Source of the DNA: Amycolatopsis sp. CA-126428
GTDB lineage: Bacteria > Actinomycetota > Actinomycetes > Mycobacteriales > Pseudonocardiaceae
Direction of reading: 5' to 3'
Length of the DNA stretch: 64,000 bases
NCBI RefSeq assembly: GCF_002904335.1
Contig: NZ_PPHF01000110.1
Coordinates: 24,680-88,679, forward strand
Shown here: piece after piece, positions 42,634 to 49,640 of the stretch
Numbering within the stretch: the first letter of the stretch is position 1
Layout: each line of letters opens with the position of its first letter
Translations under genes and position numbers: made by a program
The notes under the pieces: generated by a model
Database searches by the model: none
Told to the model about the DNA's origin: nothing
The model's input: only the letters and a program-made list of their open reading frames with translations

Positions 42634-43866
42634 TCATCGGTTGGGGCTACTCGGTCGGGGACGGGTGCTGTCGCCCTCGGGCCTGCGCGACCCGAGGAGC
42701 GTGGGGGTGACGACGCCGAAGACGTCCTCACGGGTGGTGGCGAGCGCCGACTGCAGCGCGCCCGCGCGAACGGCGTTGCCCTGCACGGAAGCGCAGCCGA
42801 CGGGCGTGCGCGGCAGGACGAGTTCGTGCAGCTTTTCCTGGACGAGCGCGGCGAAGTCCTCCCCGCCGGCCCGGCTGGTGTCGCCGCAGAGGAGTACGAG
42901 CTGAGGGTCAGCGACGGCGACGAGGTTGGCGACACCGCCGGCGACCCGCCTGGCGAGATCGTGTCGGAAGGGATGGTCCGATCCGGTCTTCGCCACGGCT
43001 TCCCAGGCGGTGTCGGCCGGGATGCCGTGGGCGGCGGCGAGGCGGCAGATGGCGGGCGAGTCGACCAGGTTGCCGAACCGGGCGCCGGCCTCGGGCCAGA
43101 CGTCCCCGGTGTCCACGGTGGCCGGATCGGGCACGCGCATCCAGTCGATCTCGCCGCCCCCGCCGGTGGCCCCGCGCAGCAGCCGCCGTCCGATCACGAC
43201 GGCACCGCCGACGCCTTCGGACAGCCAGACCATGACGAAGTCGTCGACGTCCTGGGCCAGCCCGGCGGTCATCTCCTCGACGGCGACCAGGTTGACGTCG
43301 TTTTCGATGAGGACGTCGACGCCGAGTTCGTCGCTGAGCTTCTGCGGGACGTCGAAGCCCAGCCAGCCGGGGATGTGCGGCGCGGAGGAGAGCAGGCCGG
43401 TCCGCGGATCGAACGCCCCCTGCGCGCCGATCACGACGTGGGCCAGGTCTTCCCGCTGGATCCCGGCTTCTTCGGCGACTTTCTGGAGAGCCTCGCCGAA
43501 GGCCCCGACGACGTCGGCACCCGCGTGCACGGGCAGCGGCGTCCGGTACTCGGCGAGCACGACCCCGGCCACGTCGGCGACGACAAAGTCGGCGACGTGC
43601 GGCGTGAGATCGACGGCGGCGACGAAGGCGAGGCCGCCGTTGGCCGCCCAGAGCTGGGCCCGCGGCCCGCGACCGCCTCCCCGCACCCCGGCCTTGACCA
43701 CGAGATCGTCCAGTTCGAGCCGGGTGAGCAGCTGGGCGGTGGCGGGCTTGGAGAGCCCGATGGCGAGCTCGAGTTCGGCGCGCGTGAGCGGCCCCTCCCG
43801 GAGGAGGACCTCGATGGCGGCGCGATCGTTGATCTCGCGCAGCATCCGCGGGCTACCGGCTCGCAC
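42634..43866 (-). CDS. ROK-family transcriptional repressor
   Basis: 410 residues. The N-terminal winged helix is AIEVLLREGPLTRAELELAIGLSKPATAQLLTRLELDDLVVKAG. A ROK sugar-sensing domain follows, with VDVLIENDVNLVAVEEMTAG, LSEGVGGAVVIGRRLLRGATGGGGEIDWM and LVAVADPQLVLLCGD. The usual ROK zinc cluster (CxCGxxGC) is absent, as in several regulator-only members. It starts at GTG 43866 behind GGAGGAAC and heads the sugar operon, which it probably represses through the AT-rich site just upstream. Confidence 0.88.
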   Translation of the reverse strand: MRAGSPRMLREINDRAAIEVLLREGPLTRAELELAIGLSKPATAQLLTRLELDDLVVKAGVRGGGRGPRAQLWAANGGLAFVAAVDLTPHVADFVVADVAGVVLAEYRTPLPVHAGADVVGAFGEALQKVAEEAGIQREDLAHVVIGAQGAFDPRTGLLSSAPHIPGWLGFDVPQKLSDELGVDVLIENDVNLVAVEEMTAGLAQDVDDFVMVWLSEGVGGAVVIGRRLLRGATGGGGEIDWMRVPDPATVDTGDVWPEAGARFGNLVDSPAICRLAAAHGIPADTAWEAVAKTGSDHPFRHDLARRVAGGVANLVAVADPQLVLLCGDTSRAGGEDFAALVQEKLHELVLPRTPVGCASVQGNAVRAGALQSALATTREDVFGVVTPTLLGSRRPEGDSTRPRPSSPNR

Positions 43867-43880
43867 TCGTTCCTCCGGAC

Positions 43881-43898
43881 TTAATTAGGATACTTTAC
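43881..43898. promoter_or_regulatory. Candidate ROK operator/promoter
   Basis: TTAATTAGGATACTTTAC (reverse: GTAAAGTATCCTAATTAA) is an AT-rich island in GC-rich DNA, 15 bp upstream of the ROK start. It resembles the GTAAAG-TTTCC-TAA sites I recall upstream of actinobacterial ROK-controlled sugar operons. TATCCT could also act as a -10. Confidence 0.5.
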
Positions 43899-44164
43899 AG
43901 ACGGTTTCCGGGGACTGTAGTGAGCCGCGGCACAGCCGTCAACGGTCTCGCGAAACGGCCAGGTAACGCTTGCTCGTCCGCTGGGCCACGTGGCCGAAAC
44001 ACCGGTGAACCAGTTGCGCCGGTGCCGGCAGTTCTGGTCAGCGAATTTCGGGTTGCGGCACCGGGGATGCTGGTCGTTGTGGACGTCGTGGCACAGCGGG
44101 TGCGGACCACCTGGACCAAGCGATCCCGGGGCGGGCCCGCGGCTGTGGTGCGCAACCAGGTGCC

Positions 44165-44290
44165 GACCGCTCGTGCGGCAGCGAGTGGAGCTACCGGCTG
44201 GAGACGCCGCTGAACCTGGCCTACGGCGGGCCGGCGGACTTCACGGGCAAGCCGACCCGCTCGATGATCGAGCGCCGAGACCTGCGATGA
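44165..44290 (+). pseudogene. C-terminal coding relic of an unidentified protein
   Basis: One plus frame reads DRSCGSEWSYRLETPLNLAY, then GGPADFTGKPTRSMIERRDLR, and stops at TGA 44288-44290. The composition is that of a folded protein, unlike the two other frames. There is no start codon, and upstream in the same frame the sequence degenerates. A hairpin follows 10 bp later. It may be the tail of a deleted gene. I do not recognise the family. Confidence 0.3.
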
Positions 44291-44300
44291 AGGCTCTGGA

Positions 44301-44338
44301 ACGAGAACGGCCCCGGCGGGTAGCCGGGACCGTTCGTC
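44301..44338. terminator. Hairpin downstream of nudC
   Basis: ACGGcCCCGGC and GCCGGGaCCGT (capitals pair; the lower-case c/a is a single mismatch) flank a GGGTA loop, with weaker extension outward. On the minus strand the mismatch becomes a G-U pair, so it suits termination of nudC. No T-run follows. Confidence 0.5.
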
Positions 44339-44360
44339 ATCGCGCTCTGTGGAGGGGCGG

Positions 44361-45380
44361 TTACTCCTCCGCGTCCGCCCAGGCCTTGAGCATCACGCGG
44401 GCGATCGACGAATTGCCCGGCAGGATGATCTCCGCCGCCCCATTCGCGATCGGGGTCGGCTTCGAACCCTCGCCCCGCACCGCGCTGTTCTCGAACGCCG
44501 CGCGCACCTCGGCCCGCGAGACCCAAAGCGCCTCTTCGATCTCCCCGTCCGCCGGCACGAGCGGGGCGGCACGATCCGCCCGGGCCGTGAACCCCAGCAT
44601 GATCGACCTCGGGAACGGCCACGGCTGGCTGCCCAGGTACCGCACGTCGGACACCGAAGCGCCCACCTCTTCGTGGATCTCCCGGACCACGCACGCCTCG
44701 AGGGACTCCCCCGCCTCCACGAACCCCGCCAACACCGAATAGCGGCCCGCCGGCCAGATCGGCTGGCGGGCCAGCAGGACGTGCGAGCCGTTGACGCCCT
44801 CCTGCGAATGCACCAGGCAGATCACCGCCGGGTCCGTGCGGGGGTACTCCTCGCGCCCGCAGCCCGTGCACTTGCTCGCCCAGCCGAACTGGGTCAGCTC
44901 CGTCGGGCTGCCGCAGCGGGTGCAGAACTTCGCCTGGCGACGCCAGAACCGCAACGCCTGTGCCGTCGTGAACAGCCCGGCCGACGTGTCGTCCAGGAGG
45001 TCGCCGTAGCCGCGCAGCTCGACCCAGACCTCGCCGTCCGCGCGCGGGACCTCCTCCACGAAGCCCCAGCTGCCCGCCATCTTCACCGTGTCGGCCTCGC
45101 CCGACGGGCCGCCCGGCAGCGACCAGTAGTCGACGTCCTGCCACTCGCCGAGGAACACCGCGTCCGCGGGCGGTGAAGCGCCGAAGTCGATGGCCTTCCG
45201 GAACGCCAGTGTCGACGCTCCTTCGGCCACCGGGGTGCGCCCGGCGTCGTCCAGGAGGACGACCCGGGCGTCGGCCCACCGCGACACCAGCCGCGACGGG
45301 TTGGTGCGCAAGTCCTCCTGGCGGTCCACTGTGGACCGGGACAGGGTCGGCAGGGCACCGAGGGTGAACGGGACGGACAT
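44361..45380 (-). CDS. nudC: NAD+/NADH diphosphatase (Nudix)
   Basis: 339 residues. A zinc ribbon (CTRCGSP...CTGCGRE) precedes the Nudix box GFVEAGESLEACVVREIHEEVG. The NADH pyrophosphatase signature SQPWPFPRS follows it. The enzyme hydrolyses NAD(H), and in other bacteria removes NAD caps from RNA. ATG at 45380 shares one base with the stop of the upstream M16 gene (TGATG), so it is the last gene of a probable M16-M16-nudC operon. Confidence 0.94.
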   Translation of the reverse strand: MSVPFTLGALPTLSRSTVDRQEDLRTNPSRLVSRWADARVVLLDDAGRTPVAEGASTLAFRKAIDFGASPPADAVFLGEWQDVDYWSLPGGPSGEADTVKMAGSWGFVEEVPRADGEVWVELRGYGDLLDDTSAGLFTTAQALRFWRRQAKFCTRCGSPTELTQFGWASKCTGCGREEYPRTDPAVICLVHSQEGVNGSHVLLARQPIWPAGRYSVLAGFVEAGESLEACVVREIHEEVGASVSDVRYLGSQPWPFPRSIMLGFTARADRAAPLVPADGEIEEALWVSRAEVRAAFENSAVRGEGSKPTPIANGAAEIILPGNSSIARVMLKAWADAEE

Positions 45381-46759
45381 CAGGCCGGCTCGCCGACGAC
45401 GACGTCGCCGAGCGCCAGGAGCTTGCGCTCCAGCACCGCCGCGTCGCCGACCACCACACCCGTGAACCGCTTGGGCGCGAAGTACTTCAGCGCCGCTTCC
45501 GCCACCTCCTCGGCCGTCACCGCGGCCACCCGCGCCGGGTGCTCGGTCAGCCACTCCAGGCCGAGCCCGGTCGAAGCCAGCGCCAGCACCTGCCCGGCCA
45601 GCCCGGCCTGCGACGACGTCGAGGTCAGCAGCGAGCCGATCGCGTACTGCCGCACCGACTCCAGCTCGTCACCGGACGGCGGGACCTGGCCGAGGCGGCC
45701 CAGCTCGTAACGCGTCTCCAGCAGCGCCGGGGCCGTCGCGTCGGTCGCGGTGTCCGCGTCGACGTTGACCACCGCGGTGCCGTCGGTGAACTCGAATCCC
45801 GAGTGCGCGGAGTAGGTGTACCCCTTGTTCTCGCGGATGTTCTCGACCAGCCGCGACGAGAAGTACCCGCCGTAGGCCAGGTTCGCCAGCTGCAGCGCCG
45901 CGTAGCCCGGGTCCGTGCGCGGAACCGCCTGCGCCGAGAGCCGGATCTGCGACTGCACCGCGCCGGCGCGCGGCACCAGCAGCACGTCCGGCCCGGTCAG
46001 GTCGGGCAGCGGCGGCAGCCGCACGGCCGAGCGGTCCGACGCCCAGCCGCCGAGCACCTTCTCCAGCTCGCCGATCACCCCGGCCGGGTCGAGGTCGCCG
46101 ACCAGCACCAGGACCGAACCCCGCGGCAGCACCGACGCCTCGTGCAGCGCCCGGACCTGCTCCGGCGTCACGACGGCGACGTCTTCGGCGCGCGGGACCT
46201 CGCGGGTCGCCGGGTGGTCGCCGTAGCGGTGCTTCTGCAGGGCCTCCCGCGCGATCGTGCGCGGCTGGGTGCGCGAGACGGCGATCCGCTCGACCAGCCG
46301 CTCCTTCTCGCGGGCGATCTCCTCGTCGGCGTAGATCGCCCCGGTGAGGACGTCGCCGAGGACGTCGAGGAACGTCGGCAGCTTGTCGGCCAGCGCGGAC
46401 CCGGTCAGCACCAGGCGTTCCGGGTCGACGCCGGCGCCGATGTCGCCGCCGATGAGCGCCAGTTCGGCGTCGATCTCGATGCGGTTGCGGCGGGCCGTGC
46501 CGGTCAGGATGGTCTCGGCGAGCACCTCGGCGATCGCCGGGTGCAGCGCGTCGTCACCCGCGAACGGGATCCACAGCCGGGCCTCGACCATCGGCACGGT
46601 CGCCTTGCGCACGGCCACCACGCGCAGGCCGTTCGCCAGCGTCGTGTCCACATGGGACAGATCGACGGCGGCCCGCTGCTCGCCCAGCGGCGGCAGCGGC
46701 CGCGGTCCCCGCGCGGTGCGGCCGATCTCCTCGGCGCTGCGGTGCGTTGCTGAAGTCAC
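45380..46759 (-). CDS. M16 peptidase family, non-catalytic partner
   Basis: 459 residues with both M16 halves. In place of HxxEH the first half reads LHPAIAEVLAETIL, so the zinc site is absent. The second half keeps the substrate-binding RENKGYTYSAHSGFEF arginine/tyrosine motif. In heterodimeric M16B enzymes one subunit supplies zinc catalysis and the other this motif, and the upstream gene supplies the HLFEH site. The start is GTG at 46759, overlapping that gene by four bases. Confidence 0.9.
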   Translation of the reverse strand: MTSATHRSAEEIGRTARGPRPLPPLGEQRAAVDLSHVDTTLANGLRVVAVRKATVPMVEARLWIPFAGDDALHPAIAEVLAETILTGTARRNRIEIDAELALIGGDIGAGVDPERLVLTGSALADKLPTFLDVLGDVLTGAIYADEEIAREKERLVERIAVSRTQPRTIAREALQKHRYGDHPATREVPRAEDVAVVTPEQVRALHEASVLPRGSVLVLVGDLDPAGVIGELEKVLGGWASDRSAVRLPPLPDLTGPDVLLVPRAGAVQSQIRLSAQAVPRTDPGYAALQLANLAYGGYFSSRLVENIRENKGYTYSAHSGFEFTDGTAVVNVDADTATDATAPALLETRYELGRLGQVPPSGDELESVRQYAIGSLLTSTSSQAGLAGQVLALASTGLGLEWLTEHPARVAAVTAEEVAEAALKYFAPKRFTGVVVGDAAVLERKLLALGDVVVGEPA

Positions 46760-48048
46760 TGCTCGTTGTTCCCTTCCGAAGCGGGCTTGACCACCAGCAC
46801 GGCGCGCGCGTCCGGGCGCAGCGCCTTCGCCGCCGCCGACACGGCTTCCGAGGTGACGGCGGACATCCGGTCCGCGAGCCGGTACACCAGCGACGCGTCG
46901 CCGTAGAGCAGTTCGAACGAGCCGAGGGCCAGGGTCCGGGAGACCAGCCTGTCGTGCTCCGAGTGCAGGCTCGCCGCCCAGCGGGCGGTGACCTTGCGCA
47001 GCTCTTCCTCGCTCGGCGGGGTCTCGGCGAGCTTCTCGAGCTCGTCGTCGAGCGCGGCGAGCACCCGCTCGCGGGACACCTCGTGCGGGTGGATCAGGGT
47101 GATGGTGAACGTGTCGGGGTCGCGGGCCTCGAACGGCCCGAACAGCCCCGCGCCGGCGCCGATGTCCACGACCAGGGGCTCGCGGTGCACCAGCCGCTGC
47201 TGCAGGCGGGAGCCGTCGCCGTCGGTGAGCACGCCGGCCAGCACGAGGTAGGCCAGGTAGCTGTCGACGTCGTTGATCGGGTCCGGCATCCGGTAGCCGA
47301 TCCCGAGCGCGGGCAGCGGGGCGTGCGCGTCTTCGACCTCGCCGTGCAGCTCGGTGGTCGGCAGCGGCTCGGCGAACGACGGCCGCCGCGGCGCCGGCCG
47401 GTGCGGGACGTCGCCGAAGTGGTCCTCGATCAGCTTCTTGGCGTTGTCGAGCTCGAAGTCGCCCGCCACCGTGAGCACCGCGTTCGCCGGCGAGTAGTAG
47501 GTGTCGAAGAACGCCGCGCAGTCCTCGACCGTGGCGCTTTCGAGGTCCTCGAAGCCGCCGTAGCCGTTGTGCGCGTTGGGGAACGTCGAGTACAGCACCG
47601 GCGGCAGGGTGATCCAGGGGAACCCGCCGTAGGGCCGGTTCAGCACGTTGAGCCGGATCTCCTCCTTGACGACGTCGATCTGGTTCGCCAGGTTCTCCGC
47701 CGTCAGCTTGGGCGCGCGCATGCGGTCGGCTTCGAGGAACAGCGCGCGCTCGAGCGCGGCGCTGGGGAGCACCTCGAAGTAGTCGGTGTAGTCCGGGTGG
47801 GTGGACCCGTTGAAGGTCCCGCCGCTGGACTGCACGTGCCGGAAGTGCGCGAGTTTCTCCAGGCTCTCGGAGCCCTGGAACATCAGGTGCTCGAAGAGGT
47901 GCGCGAAACCGGTGCGCCCCTCCGGCTCGGAGCGGAAACCCACGTCGTAGTGCACGCTGACGCCGACCACCGGCGCGGTCGCGTCGGGGGCGAGAACCAC
48001 CCGCAGACCGTTGTCGAGGGTGTATCGGACGAGCTCGGGATCGGCCAT
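46756..48048 (-). CDS. M16 zinc metallopeptidase, catalytic subunit
   Basis: 430 residues. The inverted zinc motif HLFEH (His50, Glu53, His54) is followed by the distal Glu in IDVVKEEIRLN (near 129). The second half lacks the RxxxGYxY motif, having the degenerate HREPLVVDIGAGAG instead, so it depends on the next gene's product. No signal peptide is present, indicating a cytoplasmic oligopeptidase. The start is ATG at 48048. It is the first gene of the M16-M16-nudC group, separated by nine bases from the DUF2207 gene. Confidence 0.92.
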   Translation of the reverse strand: MADPELVRYTLDNGLRVVLAPDATAPVVGVSVHYDVGFRSEPEGRTGFAHLFEHLMFQGSESLEKLAHFRHVQSSGGTFNGSTHPDYTDYFEVLPSAALERALFLEADRMRAPKLTAENLANQIDVVKEEIRLNVLNRPYGGFPWITLPPVLYSTFPNAHNGYGGFEDLESATVEDCAAFFDTYYSPANAVLTVAGDFELDNAKKLIEDHFGDVPHRPAPRRPSFAEPLPTTELHGEVEDAHAPLPALGIGYRMPDPINDVDSYLAYLVLAGVLTDGDGSRLQQRLVHREPLVVDIGAGAGLFGPFEARDPDTFTITLIHPHEVSRERVLAALDDELEKLAETPPSEEELRKVTARWAASLHSEHDRLVSRTLALGSFELLYGDASLVYRLADRMSAVTSEAVSAAAKALRPDARAVLVVKPASEGNNEQ

Positions 48049-48057
48049 GACCCCACC

Positions 48058-49638
48058 CTACGACGGCTCGGCCGTTGCCTGCGTCCCGGCTCGTGAGTGG
48101 TAAAGAGTGTTAGAACCCTCCTTACCACTCACGAGCTCGATCAGGTGGCCGCGGTGGGCGCCCGCGAAGGTGCCCGACACCGCCGCCGCGAAGGCTCCGG
48201 CCTGGTCAGGGCTGATTTCGCCGGCGTGCCAGTAGACCGGCGGTGGGTGCTCGAGGCCGTCGAAGGCGGCCACCCAGGGAGCCAGTTCGCCCAGAGCGAG
48301 CGCGTACGGCAGGCCGCGGGAGAAGACCAGCTCCCGCTCCGGCTCGCCGAGGTCGTTCGCCCGGGTGGCGGTGACGCCGCGCAGCCGGCGAGCGACCTCG
48401 GCGCCCGCTCGCCGCCGCGCAGGCAGGGCGGCCGAGGTGGCGACGGCGGCGACCCCGGCCAGCGCGAGGATCACGCCGAGCTGGGCGTAGCCGACGGTCA
48501 AGGCCAGCAGGACGGTGAGGAACACTCCGTAGCAGGCGATCCGGATCCCGGCCCGGCGAAGCCGCCGCGTCGCGAGCCAGCCTCGCCGGACGAGGTCGGC
48601 GGCCAGCTCGGCGCGGGGGACTTCGACGTGCCGCCGCCGCAGTTCGGCGAGTGTCACCGGCTCGTCCGGGACGACGGCCTCGTACGCCGCACGTTCGAAG
48701 GCGGTGAGGTGCTCGTCGGGCGGATTGCGGCGGGCCAGCCGCCAGCCGCCGTCTTCGGCGCTCACCCAGAGGTAGTTGCGAACGGCGAGGTCGAGCACGA
48801 TCGCGGCCAGGTCGAGCGGCCCGGCCCGGCCGCGCAGGAGAAGGCCGACGTGGCCCGGCAGCGCCCCGGCGGGCGAAGTGAACTCGCCGTTCGCGGCGAG
48901 CAGGCTCGCTTCCTCCGGCTCTGCGGTACGGGCATCTCGGCGGCGAGCGGCCCGGACCAGCGCGGCCAGCACCAGGAGCAGGGCGCCGAAGGCCGTCCAG
49001 GCCCAGCCGACCGGGGCGGTGAGCACGAACGCGCCGGCGATCGTCTTCGCCGGGACCAGGACTTCGTTGGCCGGAACGGTTGCCGCCGGCAGCTCCACGG
49101 TGGCGATCATCCGCTGACCGGCGGCGAGGTTCTGCTGGCTGAACCGGGTCAGCCCGGCGTGGTCGATCTGCGCGGCCTCGCACGGCAGATCGCCGATGGT
49201 GCAGTCGACGGCGGTGGGGATCTTCGGCGCGGCGAAGGAGGCGCGCAGGAACTTCAGCTCGGCGTTCCACCCGCCGGCCAGCTCCCAGGTGACCCGGTCG
49301 CCGGCGACCGCACCGTCCACTGTGTACCGGACGATCGAGGTCCCGGGCGTGAGGTGGACGGTGAAGAAGTCCTTGTCCACGTTCGCCGTCCCGCTGCCTT
49401 CCAGGACGACGTCGCGGACGCCGTAGACGCGGTCGCGGTGGTGCGGCGCCGGGACCCGCAGCGCGACCCGGCGATCCATCGTGACGCCGCCGGGGACCGA
49501 GATCGCTTCGGCGACCGACAGCGAGCCGTCGCGCTGGACCTTGAGCTGGATCTCGGCGCTCTGCGGCACGGTGGGCAGGGGCGGCTGGTCGGCGGGGCCG
49601 GCGGCCAGCGCGAGCGCCAGGAGCGCCCCCGCGAGCAC
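48058..49638 (-). CDS. DUF2207-type membrane protein (downstream paralogue)
   Basis: 526 residues from GTG at 49638. A signal peptide is followed by an extracytoplasmic beta domain (QRDGSLSVAEAISVPGGVTMDRRVALRVPAPHHRDRVYGVRDV). Then come a transmembrane helix (GWAWTAFGALLLVLAAL), a cytoplasmic winged-helix-like part (LAVRNYLWVSAEDGGWRLARRNPPDEHLTAFERAAYEAV), two more helices, and a C-terminal RELVFSRGLPYALALG. This matches DUF2207/YciQ-like proteins, function unknown. The last 16 or so codons come from a repeat (48089-48136), so the native C-terminus may have been replaced. Confidence 0.8.
   Translation of the reverse strand: MLAGALLALALAAGPADQPPLPTVPQSAEIQLKVQRDGSLSVAEAISVPGGVTMDRRVALRVPAPHHRDRVYGVRDVVLEGSGTANVDKDFFTVHLTPGTSIVRYTVDGAVAGDRVTWELAGGWNAELKFLRASFAAPKIPTAVDCTIGDLPCEAAQIDHAGLTRFSQQNLAAGQRMIATVELPAATVPANEVLVPAKTIAGAFVLTAPVGWAWTAFGALLLVLAALVRAARRRDARTAEPEEASLLAANGEFTSPAGALPGHVGLLLRGRAGPLDLAAIVLDLAVRNYLWVSAEDGGWRLARRNPPDEHLTAFERAAYEAVVPDEPVTLAELRRRHVEVPRAELAADLVRRGWLATRRLRRAGIRIACYGVFLTVLLALTVGYAQLGVILALAGVAAVATSAALPARRRAGAEVARRLRGVTATRANDLGEPERELVFSRGLPYALALGELAPWVAAFDGLEHPPPVYWHAGEISPDQAGAFAAAVSGTFAGAHRGHLIELVSGKEGSNTLYHSRAGTQATAEPS
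48089..48136. repeat. 48-bp inverted repeat forming the 3' end of the DUF2207 gene
   Basis: Perfect 15-bp arms GCTCGTGAGTGGTAA and TTACCACTCACGAGC flank an 18-bp imperfectly palindromic centre (AGAGTGTTAGAACCCTCC). It resembles a dispersed repeat I associate with Amycolatopsis genomes. On the minus strand it is translated in frame as LVSGKEGSNTLYHSRA. Confidence 0.85.
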
Positions 49639-49640
49639 GG

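Larger units (their letters stand above)
43867..44360. other. Intergenic region between the ROK operon and nudC
   Basis: About 490 bp. It holds the ROK operator candidate, a short coding-like relic (44165-44290) and a hairpin at 44301-44338. Open frames across 43920-44213 are not family-like. I see no intact gene. Confidence 0.5.

Noticed and set aside
42623..42637. Binding-protein start at ATG 42637
   Set aside because: That ATG overlaps the GAGGAGGG site serving the ATG at 42622, and the lipoprotein signal fits the shorter start.
43920..44213. A 97-codon plus frame between ROK and nudC
   Set aside because: The composition is not family-like, and it ends where a different frame begins to look coding. 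At most it is part of a decayed gene.
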